Shown here: piece by piece, positions 51,158 through 60,998 of the stretch | How the letters are laid out: the number at the start of each line of letters is the position of its first letter | Position numbering within the stretch: the first letter of the stretch is position 1 | Source of the DNA: Adineta steineri | Taxonomy: Eukaryota > Rotifera > Eurotatoria > Adinetida > Adinetidae | NCBI GenBank assembly: GCA_905250115.1 | Contig: CAJNOI010000136.1 | Coordinates: 62,001-126,000 of the forward strand | Length of the DNA stretch: 64,000 bases | Reading direction: 5' to 3' | Translations under genes and position numbers: made by a program | The notes under the pieces: model-generated | What the model saw: only the letters and a program-made list of their open reading frames with translations | What the model was told of the DNA's origin: nothing | The model's database searches: none

Positions 51158-51200
51158 GGGTGGGTGTATTGAAGTCACCAACGCCAACACCCATTCTCAA
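51155..51200. repeat. G/T-rich inverted tract overlapping the WWE-ART stop codon
   Basis: TGAGGGTGGGTGTATTGAAG, then CCAACGCCAACACCCATTCTCA. The left arm begins with the stop codon of the ART gene, so the tract defines the C-terminus or the start of the 3' UTR. Confidence 0.6.
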
Positions 51201-51406
51201 GATTTTCTTTTAATTGAACCAATGAGTATGCATTTCTTCATGTGATTTTTAACATTATTTTATATTTATTGAGAGATAAATATATATTACAACATTAGAG
51301 AAAATAAATCAGCATATAAAACAACATTTATTTTTAAGTATATAGTTGGTTCTATACTGACAAATTGAAGTCATTGATAAATAATTGTGGAGAACTGGAT
51401 GTCAAT

Positions 51407-51943
51407 CTATGAAGATATACTAGCAATCTCAGCTGTAGTAATTTGTCGATTATAAATATTTAGTTCGTCAAAAGCACCAACATATGAACGTGATTCGATG
51501 GGACCCCACATACAACTAGATCCTCCCATTTGTTGACTTGCAATACTGACATGCATTGATTGATACGGAGGAGTCATTGATGTACCTGTAACTGTTTGAT
51601 ATAATGAACCATTGATATATAATTGAAGACCATTTTGTATACTAAATGTTTGAGCAATGTGTGTCCAAACATTTAATGGAAATGTAGGAGCGGCAATCAT
51701 CAAAGATGAGCTTTGTGTAATGAGAATACCAGATGAATTGAAGCCTAGTAATGGCATACACCATCCATCACCAGTTGATTGATTGGGTATATGAACAAGA
51801 ATACCACGAAGACTCATCGGTTTTATCCAAAGAGCAATCGAGAATGATTGATTAGCAATACCAAAAGTCATAAAATTAGATGTTCGAAAATAAGCATTTG
51901 TTGAGTTGAATAAAAGAGCATCTTTCACTCGACCAGTGATCAT
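51407..51943 (-). CDS. LamG-like (concanavalin A-like jelly-roll) domain protein, 5' end uncertain
   Basis: An open frame of 178 residues is almost exactly one LamG/LamGL jelly-roll: GRVKDALLFNSTNAYFRT, FSIALWIKPM, GWCMPLLGF, WTHIAQTFSIQNGLQLYINGSLYQTV, then YVGAFDELNIYNRQITTAEI. In bdelloids this domain is usually the C-terminal part of a longer secreted or membrane protein. The frame starts within a G/T-rich repeat (51944-52011). An exon-like segment on the minus strand at about 52506-52422 (TTATAG acceptor, CAG|GTAAAAG donor, encoding VSFSPCQKFVITQPCVN) may be its 5' exon, but I found no in-phase acceptor for the LamG part. It could be a truncated gene whose upstream part was displaced by the repeat. 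Confidence 0.6.
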   Translation of the reverse strand: MITGRVKDALLFNSTNAYFRTSNFMTFGIANQSFSIALWIKPMSLRGILVHIPNQSTGDGWCMPLLGFNSSGILITQSSSLMIAAPTFPLNVWTHIAQTFSIQNGLQLYINGSLYQTVTGTSMTPPYQSMHVSIASQQMGGSSCMWGPIESRSYVGAFDELNIYNRQITTAEIASISS

Positions 51944-52011
51944 GGTTGAGGGTGTGGGTGTGGATGAGGGTGTGCGTGTCGGTGCAACAGAAGTATAGAC
52001 TCACCCATACC
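51944..52011. repeat. G/T-rich inverted tract at the LamG 5' end
   Basis: GGTTGAGGGTGTGGGTGTGGATGAGGG-type arm (51943-51981), then a short C-rich arm (ACTCACCCATACC). It immediately precedes the LamG frame on the minus strand and replaces any readable coding continuation. Confidence 0.65.
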
Positions 52012-52820
52012 GTCTTCACTTTTCTCTGAACGTAAGAGGATCCCATAGAAAGTTTGATTGCACTGCCTCTTACCGAGATTAAATGCATAAAGAACAGTCA
52101 AATTTTCTTCTTTGTATATTAGATATGTAACAGTACGACATCTCTCCCAGGACTTAAAAAAATGTGAACTATAGCTGTGAGAAAAGTTTTTCTCTCTAAC
52201 AGTTAACTGGCGAGAGATTATACCGAGTCACAAAACTGGAATTTTTTCTTCACTTATGTGTATCCGTACTCCAACGCGAATAATATCAATTTTTCAAAGT
52301 CACATTCCTAACAGATGATATTGCCCATATAAGATGAATGTATTTTGACAGATTGAAATTTCTTTTTATTTGGATGACTCATAGGAGAATAAATAGATGA
52401 AGTCGTAGTATTACTTTTACCTGTGTTTTATTCTGACTAATACCAAACATATTGACACATGGTTGTGTAATAACAAATTTTTGACATGGTGAGAAAGAAA
52501 CAACTATAAAATGCCGATAAAAATAAAATTGACTCAATTATTTATACGCATATCTTGGCGGTATGACAAATACATCTTATAAAACAAACGACGAACAACA
52601 ACTGAATATTATTCTACAAACTATAGATACTATTGAAAGAGACATAGATTAATTTAATATTATTGAATTGAAATATTGTTGTGCAAGAACGCGTAAGAAT
52701 AAAATTTTTATTTAAAATAAAACGAGATATTTCTTGAAGTTCACTTTTATTATTCAAATTTATTACTCTGATAATATGTTCTAGACTAACGATTTTAATC
52801 TTTATTCATCAAATAACAAT

Positions 52821-53470
52821 ATGAGCAACAATCAGGTGAATTTATATTTTGTAGTACTTACATGTTCTAATACTTCTCTTTTCATTTTCATAAAATATAG
52901 CTTCCAAATGAGTTTCATGAAAGATTTCCACCGCCAATGATGTTGCTTAACTCATCTGGTCGAGATAATTTTGATTTCTTCAAACCGAACAATCAAAACC
53001 AATCCGTATCTTCTCAACAACAAATATCTACTGATCAATCGAGAATAATCCAACGACAAACTCATCAAGCTATTAGAACCGCTACTTATAATACTGCTAT
53101 CCATCAAAATGTGACGTGCGATGGTTGTGAAATGTCACCAATCAAAGGAGATCGTTATAAATGTTTGTTTTGTCCAAATATTGATTTTTGCGAATCATGT
53201 AAATCTACTGGCAAACCAAGTCATAATTTAAATCATCCGTTATTATGTATTAAGGATTCAAGTTTATATTCAAGTTCAACCTACATATCTAATCGTAGTC
53301 AACTGTGTCATGACAAAATTCAATGCAATCTCTGTCATATAAATCCAATTATTGGTATTCGGTACAACTGCTCTTGTGGAATAAATTTATGTGAAAAATG
53401 TGAATTTATTGGTACACATGATCAAAATCATCATCGTACAAAAATAACAGTGCCAAAAGGTATCAATTGA
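52821..53470 (+). CDS. Small protein with two ZZ-type zinc fingers
   Basis: Two exons: 52821-52835 (MSNNQ) and 52901-53470, with a 65-nt intron; 585 bases, 194 residues. The N-terminal 55 residues are polar and Gln-rich. The first ZZ finger (about 72-116) is [28 protein letters not shown], followed by HNLNHPLL. The second (about 138-185) is [26 protein letters not shown], followed by [10 protein letters not shown]. Both keep the paired Cys and closing His positions of the ZZ fold, which binds two zinc ions and commonly recognises N-terminal peptides or histone tails. No other domain is present, unlike p62 or HERC2, so this is a stand-alone adaptor. The partner is unknown. Confidence 0.82.
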
Positions 53471-54913
53471 GATGCGTTCAAGAAAACTAAGATCTATGTT
53501 GAGATGAAGAATAATTTTATTTTTAAACTTCATAATGCGAGAAACAATTGACAATCTTGTGGGTATGAATAATGAACAAACAAACCCACACTCACATCCA
53601 CTCTAGAAATATCTTTTTTGCATACCTATTTGGGTTTCACAAATAAAAACAAAACTTATATAATAAAACATCGAATACCAAAGAAAACCATCAACAGAGA
53701 AAGGAAAAAGACAAAGTATTGTATCACAAATAGCAGAGCTGGGGAACTCAACTCAGTCTTATAATAAAATTCTATATGACATATTTTGTTCTTATTTATG
53801 CTTAGTTAAGTGCGCTGAAAAGAGTTTATTGTTGTTGTTTATTCTATATAAAACTGATTTTGTTTACAACAAAATACAACAGGATAATCAAAAATTTCGA
53901 ATGAAACAATAAATAAGCAACTATGATATGCAAGAATCGAGATATACGCCGGTGCATTGAAAATCTTCGTCAATAGACCTTATAAACGTATCGAACAGAT
54001 AAAAGAAGAAAATAGGACTAAGATTATAGGATTGCTAGAGAAATCTAAATATACAAATATATGTATATGTATTGAAACGTGTACTAAATTAACCATGTCG
54101 AGATAAAAGACTTCGATAGTAACTAAAAACTAAATCATAATGATGCACAGACCATTGTCAATTTTAATATATTAATCAATTATACAGTAAAATTTTGCTC
54201 GATTTTTCTGATTTGAATGGAGTTGCCAAGCTCTGGAAGAGATTAACAAAACACTTTTGCAAAAGATTTAGTAAAATACAAGGAAAAAATATTGAATTTT
54301 GCTTCTTTTCGTAACTCACCTATTTACAAATACGTCACTTTCATGGACTCCGTATACGCACAAGAGCAAAAAAGAAAAATAGCAACAGCAACCATATTGA
54401 GGGTGTGGGTATCATATCCATCACACACACACCGCATATTCTTGGTTCTCATACTCACAACACTCACACGATTCAAACGATTCTTACAACCATCGACAAT
54501 CAAACTAACCATCACAACAAATGTTACAATCAGACACATTTGTTTCAACGAAAATCATTCAAAATTAACTAGGTCAAAGCGGTAAAGTGTCAGATCATCC
54601 ATTCGATGTCTACTCTTTTGTAACATATTAGTTTTTTTGTAGAAAATAAGATAATTATTACGAATTATTCTTAACTTCGTTAAATTTATTTTCATGAGTT
54701 TTGAATATATATAATAAAAGTTTGAAAACATATCTATTGAGTTCCCTAAGCAAGGATGAAACGCGTCATCTGATGCTTTCATACTCTTATATTCTATAAT
54801 GCGCAGCCACTCCACATCATTATTTCACGAAAAAAACAATATCAAATAAGTATCGTATCTTTATATTTAAATAATAAGTAGAGTATTTGTAAATGTTCTT
54901 TCAAGAAGAAATA
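53471..54913. other. Intergenic with two G/T-rich tracts
   Basis: Tracts at 53557-53605 (CTTGTGGGTATG, then CCCACACTCACATCCAC) and 54397-54470 (TTGAGGGTGTGGGT, then CACACACACACCGC and CTCACAACACTCACACG). The overlapping frames on both strands near 54324-54585 are repeat-driven and lack recognisable motifs. No gene called. Confidence 0.45.
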
Positions 54914-57900
54914 TTAACGTCGTAAGATTGCTGGTTGACAAGAGCTAATGGCTTTTTTAAATTGTTTCATATAAAATTCTGATGGGAGAACAAACACGAT
55001 GAAAACACTCACTGATGGAACGAAGGAAACTAAATAGCCTGCAGCATATAACGGTGAGTTATGAGATGCTTTCACACATCCTGATAAGAAGGAAATAATG
55101 AGACGAGGTATTGATAAAATAACTAGAAGTATTGAACTGATAATAAGATGTTTGTGTTGGGCGAATTGTTTCGAGAGATGTTGACGGTATGTTAGTCGTG
55201 GTTCTAATCTTGCTCGTTGACGAGCTCCATGAAAAATAATAAATACAGCAGAAAAAAGATTGGCACAGAATGGACAGAGAAAATGAAAGAAAGAAATGAT
55301 TGTATTGTATGTATGAACTGAAGGAGAATAAAGGATTACACACCATAAACGTTGTTCATGTTTATCTTCAGCTAAATTACGATATAAAGGTTCATGAATA
55401 ATAGAAATTGGAATCAATAATGCTAAAATAATAATCACCCATCGTGCACTACGTTTACTCAGCAATTTGTCAAAACGAACGCCTGTATACACAGTCATGA
55501 ATCGTTCGAGGGCTACACAAGCATTAAGCCAATTGTCCATATATAGACAAACTTTTAAAAGAAATTCCAATGATTGACAACCACTACGAAGAGTAGAAAC
55601 ATTAGTTAATGGATTGATTTGAGTGATTATATGAAACCAGAATTTGAATGTGAGCATGCTTACTGTGAGAAGAGATGTGATAGATGATGCAAGAAGATAT
55701 ATTCCACAGCCAATCAGTCTGGACTCTGGAATACGAAAGGTTATGAAGGATAAAAAGCTATTGATTAAGCCTGCAACAAGTATAATCATCGTAAATGCTG
55801 CATACCATTTAATCACAGATGATTGTTCATGCATGGTTGCATTCGGTTGAATATCATAACGAAAGATATCATCTAATGTTAGTCCAACACCTTTTGCATA
55901 AAATTGACATTGATCACCAAAATAACAATCAATACAACTACAAAATGTAGTCACTGGACACTCAGTGCCCTCTTCCATACATTTTGCATTATTCTGACAA
56001 TGAGTAGTATATCGGCATTCCGAAGTATTATGTTCGAACTTGAAACAGAAAGCATGACGCTCAAGAGTACACAGACACATATGAGATTCATCAAAGAAAC
56101 ATAATAGATGAAGTTTAGTTTGACATATGACATGATAATATTTCATTCGTCGAATTTTAGGTAAAACTCTCAATTCAGAGTTTAAGACTTCATCAATTGA
56201 TAAACATCGTTGAGACGAATCAATCGAAGTAGAAACATTTACTTGATCATGTCGTTGCAGATAGGCTAAATAATAACTGTTATCAATCTTGGCAAAAACT
56301 GCACGTAGAGTTTGTGGTGTATTTAATGATACAGTACGTTCAAACATCTTTAGATTTCGTGATACTACCGTCAACTCCATTTTGTCGAAGTCTGCCGTAG
56401 TTGCTATATCAGTGAAGATATAGATCGATAGAATTGGTGATGAGACTTTTATGTTATGAAAAGAAATTTCAAATATTGGTTTTTCTATGTCACAAAGTAC
56501 GCCATTAAAATTTTCCGAACACACGCAAACAAAACCCAATTCATTTATGCCATCATCAACTACCAAACAGGAACCATTGTTGTCGCAGTAATTTTCTGGA
56601 CATGAAAGTGTAATTAGACATCGTGGACCTCCTTTATTAAGAGGACATACACATATGGATCGATTATGAATCATACCAACACAAAGCGAATCAGATGAAC
56701 AATCATTACAACGAATAGGAATATCACATCTAACACCAGACCATCCCATATTACATTGACAAAAACCTGTTTCTTTATTCATATATTTCGCGCATTTACC
56801 ATTGTGACATGTAACAGAGCATTTAATAATATTGGATGGTGGATGATCTGATATACTTAATAGAACAGCCATTCGATTGTTAGGTAAAAACGAAAAAGGT
56901 ACTGAAAAATGCCAACTACCAATATATCTCATAGGAGTCTTGTCAAATACATCAACACGAACACTATGGTTTGTTGAAGTATTCTTTGGACGTGACAAAT
57001 AAGTAAGATAAGTATTGTAAACTCGGTCACAATCTCGAGTACTGGTCGAAATAAACTGATGATAAGAATTTATCTGTTGACGATCATCGTCATCATCGAT
57101 TAACGTAATAATCATTGCATGAATACCATATCTATTGATCGTATTTACTTTCATCGTGAAACTTACTCGTTGATTTTGGTATTGACATAGATCACCATAG
57201 TAGTGTGGTGGACAAAAACATTTGTATTTTAACGAATTATCTCCAGACCAGACAGTAACGTAGAGACCATGATTACAACGCCATGGCCATGTATGATCAT
57301 GAGGTTCTTTAGTGATATATTTTGTAAGACTATGTAATTCTATCTGCGGTTGATTTGCGTATTGGATTGTTTTTCTTGACAGTAGAGGATAAACTGGCAA
57401 TGTTTCTAATGAGGCTCTAGCTTTGCTCAAAGTACCGATACGACAAAGAGCTTCTGTTACGTTAGAACAACCATACTTATCACATTGCGAACAAGATTTG
57501 TCCTCTCCACAAAAAACTTCGTCATCTTCGAAAGAGCAGTCTGGGTCGTTATCACACAGCCTATTGCGTTTAATACATTTACTATCATTCCAACAGTGAA
57601 ATCCAGAATAGGTTTCATATTCCCATATACCACTACGACAGTACTGAAGTTCATCTGCTGCTCCGAGACAATCTATATGATTATCATTAACTTGATCTGC
57701 TGGCAAACATGTTAGAGTATAATCATATGGTGATACACAAGCAAGAGAACCTGAAGGACAAATCTGTCGTTCTGTACAATTATCTTCATCTTCTCCAGAA
57801 GGACAACTCCAAAAGCCATCGCAACGTGTATAAACATTGTTACAAGGCCATTTTTCACATTCGCTTTCATCCGTATAATTTTGTCCATCGATTATTACAG

Positions 57901-59527
57901 GAGACATTTCAATATATCTATCACATAAATGTTTAAAATCTATCTTATCGATAGTAAGTAAATGCTGCTGAGGACATATTTCTTGCGAAACGAATACTGC
58001 ATAGCATTTGTTTTCGTTGCCACATTTGAAACGTCGTGTATCGTTGATTAAACAGCTAAGTTCAAATTGTTCTTCGTCATCATTCAAATAACAATCTGAA
58101 ATATTGTCGAGAATTCGATGTTTTGAAATACATTTTGATGAATTTTTGCAGCAGTATATTAATGACGAATATTGAGAAAGATTTGTGTTGTTGTATGTAG
58201 TCAAACATTTACGAAAATATGGTTCAATTACACTAATGATAGAAGTCCATGTTGTTAATTTCTTAATTAAATTCGAACTAATATCACGGCTATGTCGACA
58301 AGTATAGTTTCTAATTCGAAATGTTGGTATAAGAAAATCACACAATTTTGAATCGTAACATATATAATCAGGTATCAGAGCAAGATCAGTATTTAATCCA
58401 TGTTTAGTATCGTTCAAAATATATAAGAAGCGTATGTGACCAAAAAGTACAGGAACAATTGGAAATTGAATTATAGTTTCGCAACTTTCTAAGTAAGTAG
58501 TGATATTAGACGATTTAAAGAATTGTTGGCATGATGTTCCATTGACTTGATTGAGAATCTTAGTCAGACATATCATTGTTATCCAGCAGATGGAAGATAA
58601 ATTTCCTTGCATACTTATCAACTCATATAAGAATAAATCTCGTTTGTTAAGACATTTATCATAATCTGCTACACATCGTCCATCACCACATTTAAATTGT
58701 TTATCATCTAATGGACACATATGCTCTTCAATATCAAATATATGTCGATAACCACTTTGAGCTGGATAAGGAATGATATCTAATGAGTCGGATCCATCAA
58801 GACATTGTGATCGTTCATCTTTCAAAAATCCTTTTGATATACATAATCCATTACGACATCGATATTCATTTTCATTACATTCATTGATTTCCAACTGGAA
58901 ACATTGATCTTCATCTATACCTCCATCGATACAATCAATTCGTCCATCACATATCTCACGCCAATCAAGACATATATTCGAACCTCCACGATCACATTTT
59001 AAGTGAATGTAACAAGTCAGACTAGTAACAACATATGGGGGAGCCGAGTAATATTTTTTAGTGAATGTCTTTCGTACAATGTCTGGCAACATATATATTG
59101 TATCTAAACCAAAAGAATATTGACATCGAGGCCCAAACCATGGTTTTGTACAATTAAAAAAAATTTCTGTCGATTTAAATGAATTGTTTGGTTGATCAAT
59201 ATAATATTGATATCGTTCAATAAGATCGATTGCAGCAGACCATGCAAGAAGCTCTTGTGTAATAACATTTAGTTGACGTAATTCATCAAATGTGAAATTT
59301 CCATTAGTTGTATTGGGAAATTTCTCAAGCAATATATCATTATCACTGATAGGACCGACACAATATTCAACTTTCTCAGTAAGTTCTATCCAGTAATACA
59401 CATAATGATGTAGGCAGTTGGTGTGAAGGTTACCGGCATCAAGAGATGCATCAGTATTATATAAATTGAATTGAGATCTCGTTACTGAACATAACAACCC
59501 AATCAATAATAGACTATATAACATCAT
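54914..59527 (-). CDS. Giant LDLa/EGF-domain rhodopsin-like GPCR, single exon
   Basis: 1537 residues in one exon. Signal peptide MMLYSLLLIGLLCSVTRS. The ectodomain of about 1210 residues contains a series of LDL-receptor class A repeats (such as CDRGGSNICLDWREICDGRIDCIDGGIDEDQC, CGDGRCVADYDKC, CDGFWSCPSGEDEDNC, CIKRNRLCDNDPDCSFEDDEVFC), several lacking one Cys pair. EGF-like domains follow (CFCPPHYYGDLCQY, CQCNMGWSGVRCDI, CVCSENFNGVLCDI, CSCIDCYFGDQC). Residues about 1230-1520 hold seven membrane helices: WYAAFTMIILVAGLINSFLSF for TM1, a Cys in the loop before TM3, and CVALERFMTVYTG at the end of TM3, where ERF replaces DRY. TM7 lacks a clean NPxxY (FVLPSEFY is nearest). No GPS cleavage motif is visible, so it is not an adhesion GPCR. 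It resembles LDLa-bearing receptors such as snail GRL101 in plan. The ligand is unknown. Confidence 0.88.
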   Translation of the reverse strand: MMLYSLLLIGLLCSVTRSQFNLYNTDASLDAGNLHTNCLHHYVYYWIELTEKVEYCVGPISDNDILLEKFPNTTNGNFTFDELRQLNVITQELLAWSAAIDLIERYQYYIDQPNNSFKSTEIFFNCTKPWFGPRCQYSFGLDTIYMLPDIVRKTFTKKYYSAPPYVVTSLTCYIHLKCDRGGSNICLDWREICDGRIDCIDGGIDEDQCFQLEINECNENEYRCRNGLCISKGFLKDERSQCLDGSDSLDIIPYPAQSGYRHIFDIEEHMCPLDDKQFKCGDGRCVADYDKCLNKRDLFLYELISMQGNLSSICWITMICLTKILNQVNGTSCQQFFKSSNITTYLESCETIIQFPIVPVLFGHIRFLYILNDTKHGLNTDLALIPDYICYDSKLCDFLIPTFRIRNYTCRHSRDISSNLIKKLTTWTSIISVIEPYFRKCLTTYNNTNLSQYSSLIYCCKNSSKCISKHRILDNISDCYLNDDEEQFELSCLINDTRRFKCGNENKCYAVFVSQEICPQQHLLTIDKIDFKHLCDRYIEMSPVIIDGQNYTDESECEKWPCNNVYTRCDGFWSCPSGEDEDNCTERQICPSGSLACVSPYDYTLTCLPADQVNDNHIDCLGAADELQYCRSGIWEYETYSGFHCWNDSKCIKRNRLCDNDPDCSFEDDEVFCGEDKSCSQCDKYGCSNVTEALCRIGTLSKARASLETLPVYPLLSRKTIQYANQPQIELHSLTKYITKEPHDHTWPWRCNHGLYVTVWSGDNSLKYKCFCPPHYYGDLCQYQNQRVSFTMKVNTINRYGIHAMIITLIDDDDDRQQINSYHQFISTSTRDCDRVYNTYLTYLSRPKNTSTNHSVRVDVFDKTPMRYIGSWHFSVPFSFLPNNRMAVLLSISDHPPSNIIKCSVTCHNGKCAKYMNKETGFCQCNMGWSGVRCDIPIRCNDCSSDSLCVGMIHNRSICVCPLNKGGPRCLITLSCPENYCDNNGSCLVVDDGINELGFVCVCSENFNGVLCDIEKPIFEISFHNIKVSSPILSIYIFTDIATTADFDKMELTVVSRNLKMFERTVSLNTPQTLRAVFAKIDNSYYLAYLQRHDQVNVSTSIDSSQRCLSIDEVLNSELRVLPKIRRMKYYHVICQTKLHLLCFFDESHMCLCTLERHAFCFKFEHNTSECRYTTHCQNNAKCMEEGTECPVTTFCSCIDCYFGDQCQFYAKGVGLTLDDIFRYDIQPNATMHEQSSVIKWYAAFTMIILVAGLINSFLSFITFRIPESRLIGCGIYLLASSITSLLTVSMLTFKFWFHIITQINPLTNVSTLRSGCQSLEFLLKVCLYMDNWLNACVALERFMTVYTGVRFDKLLSKRSARWVIIILALLIPISIIHEPLYRNLAEDKHEQRLWCVILYSPSVHTYNTIISFFHFLCPFCANLFSAVFIIFHGARQRARLEPRLTYRQHLSKQFAQHKHLIISSILLVILSIPRLIISFLSGCVKASHNSPLYAAGYLVSFVPSVSVFIVFVLPSEFYMKQFKKAISSCQPAILRR

Positions 59528-59686
59528 TGTTTCGATTAAATTACTTGTACAATATACTGAAACGTTAATAATAGCTTATATCAAGGATTTATATCTAGAT
59601 AAAAAAAAAATGAAAGAATAAATAGAATAAAAAACTTTATACTGGTTTTTATTTTATATTGATGAACTGTTTAGCCCTGACACGAC

Positions 59687-59926
59687 TAGGGATGTACTGA
59701 ACCCCGATCGAGTCTCTTGGACTCGGTCAGGCTCAGGCTCGATCAAGGCTTGGACTTGGCCAGACTCGTGCTCGGGTGTGAGGATGGGTGGGTGTGGCTG
59801 AGAGTAAGAGTGTGAGTGCAGACACTATCCGTTTCACTATCACTCACATATTTACCCACACCCATTCTGATCCCCAAGCTCTGACCGGGCCCCGAGTCTC
59901 AGAGGCACGAGCTCGGTACATCCCTA
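59687..59926. mobile_element. hAT-like MITE (240 bp) carrying a G/T-rich core
   Basis: The ends are TAGGGATGTAC and GTACATCCCTA, an 11-bp perfect inverted repeat, followed inward by imperfectly complementary GC-rich arms (CCCCGATCGAG against CTCGGGGCC). Flanks are GACACGAC at 59679-59686 and GACACGAT at 59927-59934, an 8-bp duplication with one mismatch. The middle (59773-59868) is a TGTGGG/CCCACA inverted tract like those elsewhere. No coding capacity. The TAGGG start and 8-bp duplication fit hAT elements. Confidence 0.75.
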
Positions 59927-60298
59927 GACACGATCAGTTGTAATCTGTTTAAATGTCGAACGTTTTATAAAACGCTTATTTATGAACAGTATTTCATTTT
60001 GATCGCTTCATTCTATGCTGTAACGAACGACCTATGTATATCCTAATAACATCAGCTAATTTCAGTCTCTGGTTAGTATAGTGCTGGAACCGCACAATCC
60101 TCTAAACATCTCTTTTACAACTGAAACCCATGTGGGCCTTAGATGGTTGTATCAGGAATAAAAAATAGAATCGCTGTGATGTATCGATAGGTTTGGAGAT
60201 GGTTCACTTTTAGTTAATTGACCAAAATACATACAAAGGTGTATTTAATTTCAAATTGAACTGAGAAAAAAATTGAGTTGCTTTCAAACTAAAATGAG

Positions 60299-60998
60299 AG
60301 GACTGGGGAGATTAGCAGGACTAAAGGGAACTTGGGGATCAGGGATACTAAGAGAACTAGAGGGCTAAAGGAACTATAGGATTAAGAGCGACTAGATGAC
60401 CAAGGGGCTTAGAGGATTAGGGGACTAACGAGACTGCGCAGGGGTAGGGAGATGGGCTAAACCTAAACAATGTTGAAAAATAAGTATATCCCAAGATAAA
60501 AGCAGCTAAAGGCCATGTGTGAGAATTGAGGGCGACGGTGATAGTGATATGAACGATGATGAAAAAGGTAGTAATTATTACAGTAAGGAACTAATGATGA
60601 TGATGACAGTAAGGATGATGATAATAACGATGCTGATAACAATGAGGATTAGTTGATGATATGGGTGTGGATAAGAGAAGAACACAGTACCAACACCCAC
60701 TTCTAGTCCCCTTAATTCTTTAGTCTACTTAGTCCTCTAGTCCCCTAGTCTCCTAGCCATCTGGTTTCCCTGATCCTCTAATCCGCCTAGTCCCCCTAGT
60801 ACTCTAGTCCGCTTAATCTTCTTATTTCCCCAGTCTCTCTAGTCCCACTAGTCCTCCTAGTCCCTCAGCCCCTCTAATCCCCTTAGTACCACAGTCTCTT
60901 GAATCCTACTAGTCCCCTTATTTCCCTAGTCCCACTAGTGCTCAAGGTCGCCCTATTTCCCTAGTCCCCCTAGCCTTCTAGTCCCGTTAGTTGCTTAG
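60299..60998. repeat. Inverted minisatellite built on CTAGTCCC / GGGACTAG
   Basis: The left arm (60299-60450) repeats GGACTA/GGGGACTAG-type units of about 9-12 bases in G-rich orientation. The right arm (60704-60998) repeats CCTAGTCCC-type units in C-rich orientation, over 20 degenerate copies. The centre has an AAGGATGATGATAATAACGATG-like GAT-rich patch (60530-60655) and a G/T-rich tract at 60661-60703. The arms could pair into a long imperfect stem. Confidence 0.8.

Noticed and set aside
54292-54585. Plus-strand 97-residue frame
   Set aside because: Overlaps a G/T-rich tract and an opposite-strand frame of similar size; no motif.
60078-60116. tRNA-like stretch TGGTTAGTATAGTG resembling an A box
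   Set aside because: No B box (GGTTCRANTCC) and no acceptor stem pairing follow at the right distance.
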